From Rhizobium hidalgonense (GTDB lineage: Bacteria; Pseudomonadota; Alphaproteobacteria; Rhizobiales; Rhizobiaceae): a stretch of 64,000 nt of DNA. The DNA is taken from NCBI RefSeq assembly GCF_002914525.1, contig NZ_LODW01000139.1, forward strand, positions 124,001-188,000, in the 5' to 3' direction. Positions within the stretch are counted from its first letter, which is position 1. The number at the start of each line of letters is the position of its first letter. Shown piece by piece: positions 1 to 8,797 of the stretch. The notes under the pieces were generated by a model. That model was given only the letters and a program-made list of their open reading frames with translations, did no database searches and was not told the origin of the DNA. Both the position numbers and the translations under genes were made by a program.

Positions 1-3000
1 ACGGGGATGTCGACTTCGCCGCCGGTCTCGCCCATCGTCGCATTCTGAACGGCGACCAGCTTTTCGGTTCCGGCCGTTACCATCAGCTCGCCGCCGTAGC
101 GCGACGTGACTTTCAGCTTGGCGGTGTCGCCGATCTTGTAGCTGTCCTTGTCGAGGGCGATCTCCAGCCCGTCGGGTGTTTCGGTCGAGGTCGAGGCGAC
201 GAACCAGCCAGCGTCGAATTCGACGCTGGAGGTCGGGCCGTCGGCATCCGGGCTTTCTACCTCGAGGCGATAGCGGCCCCACTTCACCGGCACGGAGATC
301 TTGCCGCCATCCATCGTCGCGTCGACGCTGCCGTTGGCAACCTGCTCGGCGGTATAGACAGGTTCGTATTTCCAGGCGGTTCCCTCGCGATACCATTGGT
401 ATTCGCGGTTGAGACTGTAGAATTTCCAGCGCAGGCCCTTGCTCTCCTGCTTCTGTCCGTTGGCATCGACGCCGATGACCGTGAAGTTGGCGATAGAGTT
501 TTCGGGCAGCTCGTCGGAAAATTCCGGCTTGATGCCGACCGAAGCGCGCTCGCTCTTCACCGGAAGCACGAGCGAGCGCTCGATGGCGCGCCCGCCCGCC
601 TCCTGCATGCTGATATAGACGGTGGCGTTGAGCAGCTGCGTCGTTGCCGGCAGATCGCCGACGGTGAGATCGGTAGAGGCTTCGCCGTTTTCGTCGAGTT
701 CCGGCAGGCCGTCGATCGGCAGGCGCGAGTCCTCGCTCGCCTCCTCGTCGGCAAGCCCGAACAGGAAGCCCTTATAGGCGGCGCTTTCACGCGTCGGCTT
801 GACGACGACGTTACCCTCGAGCGTCAGGCCGGCGGCCGGCGCGCCATAGAGATACTTGCCCGCAATGGTGATTGTCGCCGGCGTATCCGGGCCAATTTCC
901 TTGGCCTCGGTCTTGATCTCCATGTCGGTGCGATCGGGCACGAAATCGTCGACCAGGAAACTCTTGCTGGCGATCGCGCTGCCCTTGGGATCGGTATAGA
1001 TATTCATCGTCCAGGTGCCGCGCATGGCGTTCTCCTGGGTGGCGAAATCGACGCTGTAACCGCCAAGATTGCTGGTCTGGCTGACGATCCGCCGGTCTTC
1101 GACGCCGTCCGGGCGGCTGAAGATGAAGGTGAGCGGCAGGTTCTCGATGGCGTTGCCGTCGGTGTCGCGGGCGAGCGCCTGCGCATGCACCGTCTCGCCG
1201 GCGCGGTAGATGCCGCGTTCGGTGAAGGTGAGGACATCGATCGCCCCGGGGGCAGCGCGGCCGGTAACGCCGCGGTCGGAGAGGTCGAAGCCGGCGCGCG
1301 TCATGTCGAGGAAGACGTAGTCCGAGGCGCCGTTCTTGGCAGTGATGACAGCGGGCGTCAGCGCCGCCGTGCCGCGGATCAGGCCGGCAGTGAAGGTGGC
1401 GCGGCCGTTTTCGTCGGTGGTCGCGGTACCAAGCACTTCATTGTTCTTGGCAAGCAGCTGCAGCTCGACGCCTGCGATCGGCTTGGCCGAAGCGAGCGAA
1501 CGGGTAAAGACATTGAGCCCGTCGGTGCCGGCATAGGTAGTGACGCCGATATCGGAGACGAGGAACCATTGCGTCGCCTGCGAATCCCACTCCTGCGTCG
1601 GGCCGTTCGGGCCGGTCGCCGTCATCACGTAGATGCCGGGCTTGCGCTCGGGCAGCGCCTCGTCGACCGGGAAGCTGGTGACGATGTCCTTGTTGAGTTC
1701 GTTGGCAATGTCGATCGAACCTTGCCAGACGAGTTCGCCGTTCTGGTCTTCAATGTTCTGAGCACTGTAGCCGTCGAGCTGGCTCAGGAACTGCGAATTG
1801 GTCAAGAGCGGTGCAATGGCGCGATCGCCGATGCGGTAGAGTTTGAGGTTGGCCGACGCCATGTTGACCGAGACGATCGGGATGCCGCGGCGCGCCGTCG
1901 AGGGCAGCACGAAGCTGTCGCCGGTGAAACGCACCATCTGGCTGCGGTCCTTGATATAGACGTCGATGCTGACGGGGGCGTCGAGCGGCTCGTCGACGGA
2001 TGACGGCAGGCCGGTGCGGAAGCCGATCTTGTAGGTCTCGCCATGGGTCAGCCCCTCGACGCAGATCTGCTTGTCCTTAGTTTCCAGCGCCTTCGGCGCT
2101 GCGCCGTTCAGCGTCACGAAGGGCGTGTAGTCGGTGGTCTTGATGAGCGCTTCGGAGAAGGTGACGCAGGCCCGCGGCGTGGCGCTGTCGGCATCGACCG
2201 TGTGTTCGGTGATCCGGAAGCCCTGCGTCGCTTTGAGCTGCACGTAGGCGGTCTGCACATCGTCGGAGGCAATCAGCGCCAGGCTCGCCTTATAGGCGTC
2301 GAGTGCCGGGCGGTAATTGGCGTTTCGCTCCAGAGCGGTGGCAAGGACGGAGAGCGCCTCGGCGCGCTTGGGCTTGGTGCGCGTCAGCTCGTAGCCATTC
2401 AGCGCGTCGACCACGGCCTGGCCGGTGACGCTGCTCTCGGTGCTGCCGTAGGAAATTGCAGCGCGGGCGGTTTCGAGCCAGAGATCGGCATCGTCGGGTG
2501 TGATCGACAGTGCGCCGTGGAAGGCGATCAGCGCGTCGGTCAGATTATTGGCGGTCATGTCGAGACGGGCATTGGCCGTCAGGCTGTCGACGCCCTGGCC
2601 CTGCTGGCCGTCGGTCAGAGCAAGATTGTCCTTGTAATCGTGCGCCTGCTGAATGAGGTCGTTGCTCAGGAAGGTCAGGCGCGGCGCCGCGCCGAGATCC
2701 GGCTCCTTCTGAGCTGCTGTTTCGACGATCTTGCCGGCGATGGCGCCGGGGAAGGCGTTCATCGTCTTGAAGTCCGATTTCAGGAAACACCATTTCACCT
2801 TGGGATTGTAGGTAAAGGCCTTGCAGCTCTTGTCGCCGATGCAGGAGGTCTTGCACTGATCGAGCGAGACGTTCTGCTCGGTGCGGAGATCGAAACCGAA
2901 GAAATCGGCGTCCTTGATCGTCTGGATGTCGCGCTTGGTTTCCGCGGCCGCGGCGGGAAAACCGACGGCGATCGTGGAAAAAAATGCGATTGTCACGAAA

Positions 3001-3023
3001 GCAAAGAACGAGCGCACGGACAT
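1..3023 (-). CDS. Alpha-2-macroglobulin family protein with N-terminal PAN-like domain (C-terminus outside window)
   Basis: I translated this from the minus strand. The frame stays open from ATG 3023 to the window edge, so at least 1007 residues are present and the C-terminal half is missing. The start has a strong GGGGGGA Shine-Dalgarno and a signal peptide (MSVRSFFAFVTIAFF, ending in an Ala-rich cleavage region). Residues about 25-100 form a small Cys-containing PAN/Apple-like module (C-x3-C, then CKAFTYN and a later WCF). A helical stretch follows, then repeated beta-sandwich macroglobulin domains with typical phrases such as YVMTATGPNG, FTERGIYRAGETVHA and GKYLYGAPAAG. Bacterial members are periplasmic or lipid-anchored and are thought to trap proteases or guard the envelope. 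The thioester region that separates subtypes would lie beyond the edge. The family call is firm; the exact role is inferred. Confidence 0.88.
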   Translation of the reverse strand, partial: MSVRSFFAFVTIAFFSTIAVGFPAAAAETKRDIQTIKDADFFGFDLRTEQNVSLDQCKTSCIGDKSCKAFTYNPKVKWCFLKSDFKTMNAFPGAIAGKIVETAAQKEPDLGAAPRLTFLSNDLIQQAHDYKDNLALTDGQQGQGVDSLTANARLDMTANNLTDALIAFHGALSITPDDADLWLETARAAISYGSTESSVTGQAVVDALNGYELTRTKPKRAEALSVLATALERNANYRPALDAYKASLALIASDDVQTAYVQLKATQGFRITEHTVDADSATPRACVTFSEALIKTTDYTPFVTLNGAAPKALETKDKQICVEGLTHGETYKIGFRTGLPSSVDEPLDAPVSIDVYIKDRSQMVRFTGDSFVLPSTARRGIPIVSVNMASANLKLYRIGDRAIAPLLTNSQFLSQLDGYSAQNIEDQNGELVWQGSIDIANELNKDIVTSFPVDEALPERKPGIYVMTATGPNGPTQEWDSQATQWFLVSDIGVTTYAGTDGLNVFTRSLASAKPIAGVELQLLAKNNEVLGTATTDENGRATFTAGLIRGTAALTPAVITAKNGASDYVFLDMTRAGFDLSDRGVTGRAAPGAIDVLTFTERGIYRAGETVHAQALARDTDGNAIENLPLTFIFSRPDGVEDRRIVSQTSNLGGYSVDFATQENAMRGTWTMNIYTDPKGSAIASKSFLVDDFVPDRTDMEIKTEAKEIGPDTPATITIAGKYLYGAPAAGLTLEGNVVVKPTRESAAYKGFLFGLADEEASEDSRLPIDGLPELDENGEASTDLTVGDLPATTQLLNATVYISMQEAGGRAIERSLVLPVKSERASVGIKPEFSDELPENSIANFTVIGVDANGQKQESKGLRWKFYSLNREYQWYREGTAWKYEPVYTAEQVANGSVDATMDGGKISVPVKWGRYRLEVESPDADGPTSSVEFDAGWFVASTSTETPDGLEIALDKDSYKIGDTAKLKVTSRYGGELMVTAGTEKLVAVQNATMGETGGEVDIP

Positions 3024-3232
3024 AGGTTCCCCCCAAGGATACAGGCGATGCAGGCTCTGACCGGCGGGCACTCTCCTCACTCCACACGAGATTGTCAATC
3101 TCCACTCGCGCGCTGTTTCATCTTCGCACAGGCGCTTTCGTCCGGTTGTCACATTGGCGTGAGTGATCGCCTTGTGATTTGCGGCTTTTGCAGGGATAGG
3201 CAAGGATTTGGCTGATCGCAGGAGGTAGCGCC

Positions 3233-3934
3233 ATGTCCACGTCGTCCCGCCGCCGGAGCCTTGTCGCGCTCCTGGCTGCCACAGTCTTTTCAATCGGTGC
3301 GGGTGCCGCAGGCGCGGCTGAAGATGCCGTCACCATCCCGCCACCTGCTGTCGATGAGGCCTCCGTGGCCGGGACCGAGACCGCCATCTTCGCCGGCGGT
3401 TGCTTCTGGGGCGTCCAGGGCGTCTTCCAGCACGTCAAGGGCGTCAAGAGCGCCGTTTCCGGTTATGCCGGCGGCGACGCCAAAACGGCGCAGTACGAAA
3501 CTGTCAGCACTGGTTCGACAGGTCATGCCGAATCCGTCGAGGTGAAGTTCGATCCGAAACAAGTGAGCTATGGCAAGTTGCTGCAGATCTTCTTCTCGGT
3601 GGCGCATAACCCGACGCAGCTGAATTTCCAGGGTCCGGATCGTGGAACGCAATATCGTTCGGCGCTGTTCGTCGCCGGGCCAAAGCAGCGGGAGGTGGCC
3701 GAGCGCTATATCGATCAGCTCGACAAGGCGCGTGTCTTCCCGCGCAAGATCGTCACCAAGGTGTCCGATACCGCCGGCTTCTATCCGGCCGAAGCCTATC
3801 ATCAGGATTTCCTGACGCTCAATCCGACCTATCCCTATATCGTCTACAACGACATGCCGAAAATCGAGAATCTGAAGTCGCTTTTTCCAGCCGACTACCG
3901 CACCGAGCCGGTGCTCGTCAGGGCCAAGGGATGA
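3233..3934 (+). CDS. msrA: Peptide methionine sulfoxide reductase MsrA, exported
   Basis: This enzyme reduces methionine-S-sulfoxide in oxidised proteins. The protein has 233 residues. Residues 1-29 are a signal peptide (RRR, hydrophobic core, AGAAGAA), so the enzyme probably works in the periplasm. The catalytic motif GGCFWG is at residues 55-60 with nucleophile Cys57, followed by family motifs GYAGG, GHAESVEV and the YHQDF box. Cys57 is the only cysteine in the whole protein, so the usual resolving cysteines are absent. AGGAGG lies 7 bases before the ATG. It is divergent from the macroglobulin gene and convergent with the L,D-transpeptidase gene, fitting a group of envelope-protection genes. 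The family is certain. The export prediction rests on the N-terminus alone. Confidence 0.93.
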   Translation: MSTSSRRRSLVALLAATVFSIGAGAAGAAEDAVTIPPPAVDEASVAGTETAIFAGGCFWGVQGVFQHVKGVKSAVSGYAGGDAKTAQYETVSTGSTGHAESVEVKFDPKQVSYGKLLQIFFSVAHNPTQLNFQGPDRGTQYRSALFVAGPKQREVAERYIDQLDKARVFPRKIVTKVSDTAGFYPAEAYHQDFLTLNPTYPYIVYNDMPKIENLKSLFPADYRTEPVLVRAKG

Positions 3935-3940
3935 CTCCCG

Positions 3941-4480
3941 TCAGGGCATGATGTCGATCGGCGTATGATCGGGGACGCGAGCCCAGATGTCGCGCATCTC
4001 GGTGTTGGTGACGGCGATACAGCCATCCGTCCAATCCCACAGCCGATGGGCATCCCCGAACAGGCCCCAGCCATTGGGAAGACCGTGGATCATGATGTTG
4101 CCGCCGGGCGGAAAGCCATTGGAGTGCGCATTGCGCCGGTCATCGGGGCCTGGATAGGAAATGTGCAGGCTGAGATGCGCCATCGACTTGGGATTGCGCC
4201 AGTCGATTTCATAACGCCCTTCCGGTGTCTTTTCGTCACCTTCCCGTTGTTTGGGACCGGCATCGGCAGCCTGCCCCAGGGAAATCCGATAGGTCGAAAT
4301 CGGAACCTCCTCTTTGAGAAGAACCATGCGTCGTTCGGATTTATAAACGCGAATGAGATCGGCCTGTTGCTCCCGCGGCGCATCCGGGGGCGGTGAGCCC
4401 GAGCCGATCCTGGCCATCAATTTCGTATAGGCGAAAAGACTGACGACCACGATGGTCAGCACGATAAGTCTGTTTCTCAC
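3941..4480 (-). CDS. L,D-transpeptidase (YkuD domain), membrane-anchored
   Basis: The protein has 179 residues. Residues 4-20 form an N-terminal membrane anchor or uncleaved signal. The YkuD catalytic domain has the conserved histidine in IMIHGLPNG (His132) and the catalytic cysteine in WTDGCIAVTN (Cys154). Enzymes of this family make 3-3 cross-links in peptidoglycan or attach proteins to it, and act in the periplasm. The start is GTG at 4480 with GAGG five bases upstream. The gene is convergent with msrA, with six bases between the stops. The sequence cannot tell a cross-linking enzyme from a lipoprotein-attaching or hydrolytic member. No operon partner is visible. Confidence 0.9.
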   Translation of the reverse strand: MRNRLIVLTIVVVSLFAYTKLMARIGSGSPPPDAPREQQADLIRVYKSERRMVLLKEEVPISTYRISLGQAADAGPKQREGDEKTPEGRYEIDWRNPKSMAHLSLHISYPGPDDRRNAHSNGFPPGGNIMIHGLPNGWGLFGDAHRLWDWTDGCIAVTNTEMRDIWARVPDHTPIDIMP

Positions 4481-4754
4481 GTGATCCTCGATATCGAGCC
4501 AACGGAATAATCATATCGTGTCATTGCGCCATCATCCACAAGTACGCTTGAGATTCAGAATAGTCCGCCGCCAGTTTTTCTTTGCCGGCTTCTTGTTAAG
4601 AATTTATCAACGTTAACAACATCTTAATTCAGGAAAATCGCGTTCCACCGCGGAACATATCGTCAAGTTGCCCGTTACGACAATGAGTTTCGCGCAGGGA
4701 CAGCTGCCGGAGCGGATCCCTCTTTCGGATTATGGCGTAACAAGGGGACGTATC

Positions 4755-5195
4755 ATGGCCACCAATGTCGTGCGGCGCTGGCAACGAGATGATCTCATGA
4801 GACAGAGAGTATTGATCGTCGAAGATGAATTTCTGATCGCGCTGGATCTCGGGGCGACGGTGGAAGGCATGGGCATGCAGGTGGCCGGTCTTGCGAGCGA
4901 TCGCGAACAGGCGCTGCGCCTGGCGCCGCTGGCCGATATCGCCTTTGTCGACGTCAATCTTGCCGACGGCCCGACCGGGCCCGAGATCGGTCGGCGGCTG
5001 GCGCAAGAGCACGGCATTGCGGTGGTCTTCATGACCGGCAATCCGGAGGTCGTCGCCGATGGGGTCAAGGGCGCAGTCGGCGTCGTGCAGAAGCCGGTCA
5101 TGCCTTCTGTCGTGCAGCAGCTGGTGAATTATCTCGCCGCACGCCGTGTCGGCATGTTCGCCGTGGTGCCCTCGCAGATGACGATTTTTGCCTGA
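4755..5195 (+). CDS. Single-domain response regulator (CheY-like receiver)
   Basis: The protein has 146 residues from ATG 4755, which has AAGGGG upstream. A second in-frame ATG at 4797 would also keep the whole domain. The receiver fold is complete: acidic pocket EDE (residues 23-25), phospho-acceptor Asp66 in FVDVNLADG, switch Thr94 in FMTGNP and Lys113 in VQKPV. No output domain follows, so it probably acts by protein contact, for example as a phosphate sink or relay for a hybrid kinase. No cognate kinase is adjacent; the nearest in the window is the hybrid kinase at 21452. The leader upstream (4481-4754) is AT-rich and probably holds its promoter. Confidence 0.85.
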   Translation: MATNVVRRWQRDDLMRQRVLIVEDEFLIALDLGATVEGMGMQVAGLASDREQALRLAPLADIAFVDVNLADGPTGPEIGRRLAQEHGIAVVFMTGNPEVVADGVKGAVGVVQKPVMPSVVQQLVNYLAARRVGMFAVVPSQMTIFA

Positions 5196-5894
5196 TCAGC
5201 CCGCTATGGCGGCAAGCTCCGGCGGACGGCCGGCCTTATCTGCCGGTCTGCCATAGGCCTTGAGGAAAGTACGCACGGCATTGCGTGCCGCCTTATCAAG
5301 CTCTTCATCGGTGGGTGTTTCGCCGAAAAGCGTCATCATCTGCAGATCGGCATTGGCGAGCGCCACGAACTGCCGTGCGGCGACATCGAAATCGTCGATG
5401 ACGAGCACGCCCTTATGTGCGAGCCGCGCGAGAAGCGCGGAAAGGGCAGTGGTCAGCTTCCCCGGGCCCTGCTGGCGCCAGCTTTCGAACAGGTGCGGAT
5501 AGCGTTCACCCTCGGTCTGCACCAGCTTGCGCAGGAATTTTCCGTCGTGATTGCAGATGCAATTCTTGTTGAGGCGCACGGCAAATTCCGTCAGCCCGTC
5601 CTCCAGATTGTCGGCCTTCTCAGGGAAGCTCGACAGTACCGAGAAGAGCATGGCATTGGCGCGGTTCATGACGTCCTCGACGACGGCGACGAACAGCGTC
5701 TCTTTTTCACGGTAGTGATTGTAGATCGTCTGGCGGGAAACGCAGGCGACGGCGGCGATCTCGTCGATGCTGGCGCCGGCAAAACCCTGGCGGCAGAAGA
5801 CGTCGGCGGCGGCATCGAGGATCGACATGCGCTTGGCGCATTGCCCGCGCTGCGTATGCCCAGCCATGCCTGCCGGTGTCATGCGATCTTTCAT
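5196..5894 (-). CDS. TetR/AcrR family transcriptional repressor
   Basis: An N-terminal TetR helix-turn-helix is clear (ILDAAADVFCRQGF, then IDEIAAVACVSRQTIYNHYREKE), followed by a helical ligand-binding domain. I use ATG 5894. A TTG at 5930 is also in frame but lies inside a palindrome that looks like the operator, so it is less likely. Neither start has a strong ribosome-binding site. The gene is divergent from a Bcr/CflA efflux pump, the usual layout for a local drug-responsive repressor. It probably represses the pump and itself through the inverted repeats between them. The ligand is unknown. Confidence 0.85.
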   Translation of the reverse strand: MKDRMTPAGMAGHTQRGQCAKRMSILDAAADVFCRQGFAGASIDEIAAVACVSRQTIYNHYREKETLFVAVVEDVMNRANAMLFSVLSSFPEKADNLEDGLTEFAVRLNKNCICNHDGKFLRKLVQTEGERYPHLFESWRQQGPGKLTTALSALLARLAHKGVLVIDDFDVAARQFVALANADLQMMTLFGETPTDEELDKAARNAVRTFLKAYGRPADKAGRPPELAAIAG

Positions 5895-5923
5895 GAAGGC
5901 GAGGATAAGGCGTCTTGACGTTT

Positions 5924-5970
5924 TAGACAATGGCGTCTAGTTTTACATCAGTGTCCAAAATTATTGACAC
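5924..5970. promoter_or_regulatory. Candidate TetR operator region (two inverted repeats)
   Basis: TAGAC-N6-GTCTA lies at 5924-5939 and GTGTC-N10-GACAC at 5951-5970, in the divergent region between the TetR gene and the efflux gene. Position and symmetry suit binding sites for the neighbouring regulator. Binding itself is inferred. Confidence 0.45.
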
Positions 5971-6141
5971 GCTTGGTTCCGCCGCTGGAGATATGAGCTC
6001 CCAACTTCGTCTTCGCGCGAACGATCATCATTGACCCCAGCGCATCGGCCGAAAATCGCAATCGATTTTCGGATAGCGCGATGCGCCGATTCTAAAGAGC
6101 TGTGCGACGGAGCGACGATCCGGCGCCTCCGCTGCGTTTTT

Positions 6142-7356
6142 ATGAAAGATCACCCTATGACGGCTTCCTTCTTTCGCATGGCCCTCATTCTCGGCCTTCT
6201 CTCGGCCATCGGGCCTTTCGCCATCGACATGTATCTACCCGCTCTGCCCTCCATCGGCCAGGACCTGCATGCCGATAACAACGTCACCCAGCTGACGCTT
6301 CTCGCTTTCTTCATCTCCTTTGCTCTCGCGCAGCTCGTCTACGGTCCGCTGTCGGATATGTGGGGCCGCAAGCTGCCGCTTTATCTCGGCATCGGCGTCT
6401 TCGCCGTCGCCTCGATCGGCTGTGCGCTGGCGACCAATATCGAAACGCTGATCGCCTTCCGTTTCATCCAGGGCATTGGCGGTGCTGCCGGCATGGTTAT
6501 TCCGCGCGCTATCGTCCGCGACATGCATACCGGCGTGCAGGCCGCGCGGCTGATGTCGCTGCTGATGCTGGTCTTTTCGATCTCGCCGATCCTGGCGCCG
6601 CTGACCGGTAGCGCCGTCATCGAATTCTATGGCTGGCGCGGGGTGTTCTGGGCGGTGACGATCGCCGCCTTCATCGGTCTCGTGCTGCTTGCGACCCAGC
6701 TTGAAGAAACCCGCCCGTCCAAGGAGCGCAGCGGCAGCGGCCTCGGCAGCGCCATGGCGGCCTACCGGCTGCTGCTGTCCGACCGCAATTTCCTGACGCT
6801 GACCTTCATCGGCGGCCTCGGGATTTCGAGCTTCCTGGTCTATCTCGCCAACTCGCCCTTCGTGCTGATCCAGCATTACGGGCTGACGCCGACCGAATAC
6901 AGCTTCGCCTTCTCGATCAATGCCGTCTCCTTCTTCGCGGTGTCGCAGGCGACCGGCTGGCTCGGCGAGCGTTTCGGTCTGGTGCGGGTCATGCGGATTG
7001 CCGTCAGCGCCTTCGCGCTTGCCATGGTGGTCATGGCGGTGGTGATGGCTGCCGGCTTCAATCAGCTGCCTGTCATGGCGAGTTTTCTCTTCCTCGGCTA
7101 CGGCTTCCTCGGCCTCGTCATTCCGATGAGCGCGGTGCTGGCGCTCGAAGATCATGGCGCCATCGCCGGCACCGCCTCGTCGTTGATGGGCACGCTGCAT
7201 TTCGTCATCGCCGCCGTCGCCATGGTGATATCGAGCCTGTTCTTCGACGGCACCGCCGTTCCGATGGCCGCCGGCATCGCGCTCTGCGCCTTCGCGGCCT
7301 TCGTGCTGACCCAGGCGACGATCGGCCGCCGCGCCGCGGTTGCCGCCGCCGAATGA
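6142..7356 (+). CDS. MFS drug efflux transporter, Bcr/CflA type
   Basis: This is a twelve-helix proton antiporter of the inner membrane that probably exports drugs. The family signature is near the N-terminus (AIGPFAIDMYLPALPSI), followed by the MFS motif A region (YGPLSDMWGRK). The reading frame is open from 6031, but the family N-terminus fits ATG 6142 or ATG 6157. Neither has a strong Shine-Dalgarno, so the exact start is uncertain. It is divergent from a TetR gene, which suggests repression lifted by a substrate. The substrate cannot be read from sequence. Confidence 0.88.
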   Translation: MKDHPMTASFFRMALILGLLSAIGPFAIDMYLPALPSIGQDLHADNNVTQLTLLAFFISFALAQLVYGPLSDMWGRKLPLYLGIGVFAVASIGCALATNIETLIAFRFIQGIGGAAGMVIPRAIVRDMHTGVQAARLMSLLMLVFSISPILAPLTGSAVIEFYGWRGVFWAVTIAAFIGLVLLATQLEETRPSKERSGSGLGSAMAAYRLLLSDRNFLTLTFIGGLGISSFLVYLANSPFVLIQHYGLTPTEYSFAFSINAVSFFAVSQATGWLGERFGLVRVMRIAVSAFALAMVVMAVVMAAGFNQLPVMASFLFLGYGFLGLVIPMSAVLALEDHGAIAGTASSLMGTLHFVIAAVAMVISSLFFDGTAVPMAAGIALCAFAAFVLTQATIGRRAAVAAAE

Positions 7357-7494
7357 TCGACGACAGGCCTCACCCGGTCTCCGGGTGCGGCCGCCAAGAT
7401 ACGCGGCGCTGCAGAGAAAATGCAACGCGCAATTGATTATCGGTGTGCCGCGCTATCTAGGCCTGACGAAGCATTGTTAGTCTGGAGAATACGC

Positions 7495-8787
7495 ATGGTC
7501 GACGAGAAGCGGCTGATCTCGAAAATCACCTGGAAGCTGATGCCATTTCTCGGCATCCTCTACCTCATCGCCTATATCGACCGGCAGAATGTCAGCTTCG
7601 CCAAGCTGCAGATGGTCGATGCGCTCGGGATGAGCGAATATGCCTACGGCCTCGGCGCTTCGCTGTTCTTCATCGGCTATTTTCTGTTCGAGGTGCCGAG
7701 CAACCTCTTCCTCGAGAGGCTCGGCGCCCGCGTCTGGTTCGCCCGCATCCTGGTCTCCTGGGGCCTTGTGACCGTGGCACTCGCCTTCACGCAGAACGCG
7801 ACGATGTTCTATATCCTGCGCTTCCTGCTCGGCGTCTGCGAAGCCGGCTTCTTTCCCGGCGTGCTCTACCTGCTGACGCTCTGGTTCCCCGCGGATTATC
7901 GCGGCCGGATGGTCGGGCTGTTCATGATCTTCAGCGCCATCGCCAATGCCGTCGGCGCGCCGCTCGGCGGCGTGCTGCTCGATCTCGACGGTCTCTATGG
8001 TTTTGCCGGCTGGGAGTGGGTGTTCCTGGCGACCGGCATCCCGGCTATTATCGCCGGCATCGTCACCTTCTTCTATCTTCCCGGCAAGCCGGAAAACGCT
8101 GGCTTTCTGAACGGCGACGAGAAGGCTTGGCTCGAACGGCGGCTCGCTTCGGAAAATGCCGGTATGGGCGAACATGCCGGAGACGGCTTCAAGGCCCTCA
8201 TCGACCCGCGCGTGCTGCTGATGGCGCTCTGCTACATCGCCTTTCCACTGTCGGCCTATGGGCTGAGCTACTGGCTGCCGACCATCGTCAAGGCCTTCGG
8301 CGTCAGCAACACGGTCAACGGCTTTCTCAACATCATTCCCTGGCTTTTGGTGGCAGTCGCCCTTTATGTCGTTCCCACCATGGCCGACAAGGCGCAATCG
8401 AAGACGCCCTATATCGTCATCCCGGCCTTTATCGGCGCGGCCTGCCTGCTGCTCTCGGCGCTGATCCCGAACCACACGCTGCAATTCGCCTTCCTCTGCG
8501 TCGCCGCCGCCGGGATTTTCGCGCCGCAGCCGGTGTTCTGGAGCCTGCCCTCGCGCTTCCTCAAGGGGGCGGGTGCCGCGGCCGGTCTTGCCGCCATCAA
8601 TTCGGTCGGAAATCTCGGCGGTTTCGTCGCCCAGAACGTCGTGCCCTGGATCAAGGATGAGAGCGGCAGTACGATCGCGCCGATGTTCTTCCTGGCCGCC
8701 TGCCTTGCCGCCGGCGCCCTGCTGGTCTTCTTCGTCACGCGTCAGCTGTCGAGCCGGGAGCCGCCGGCGGCCCCGAGCAGGATCTGA
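7495..8787 (+). CDS. MFS transporter, anion:cation symporter-like
   Basis: The protein has 430 residues and twelve predicted helices. The start region (LMPFLGILYLIAYIDRQNVSFAKLQM) and EVPSNLFLERLGARVWF are typical of the anion:cation symporter family, which takes up organic acids such as tartrate, phthalate or hexuronates. ATG 7495 has GGAG upstream. The gene is convergent with a LacI regulator that ends 11 bases away. A LacI protein beside a carrier would suit control of a catabolic substrate, but no catabolic enzyme is adjacent. Family sure; substrate unknown. Confidence 0.85.
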   Translation: MVDEKRLISKITWKLMPFLGILYLIAYIDRQNVSFAKLQMVDALGMSEYAYGLGASLFFIGYFLFEVPSNLFLERLGARVWFARILVSWGLVTVALAFTQNATMFYILRFLLGVCEAGFFPGVLYLLTLWFPADYRGRMVGLFMIFSAIANAVGAPLGGVLLDLDGLYGFAGWEWVFLATGIPAIIAGIVTFFYLPGKPENAGFLNGDEKAWLERRLASENAGMGEHAGDGFKALIDPRVLLMALCYIAFPLSAYGLSYWLPTIVKAFGVSNTVNGFLNIIPWLLVAVALYVVPTMADKAQSKTPYIVIPAFIGAACLLLSALIPNHTLQFAFLCVAAAGIFAPQPVFWSLPSRFLKGAGAAAGLAAINSVGNLGGFVAQNVVPWIKDESGSTIAPMFFLAACLAAGALLVFFVTRQLSSREPPAAPSRI

Positions 8788-8797
8788 GCGATCCGCG

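Noticed and set aside
396..2003. Long plus-strand frame opposite the alpha-2-macroglobulin gene
   Set aside because: The minus-strand frame has a signal peptide, ribosome site and family motifs; the plus-strand one is an antisense artefact of GC-rich codons.
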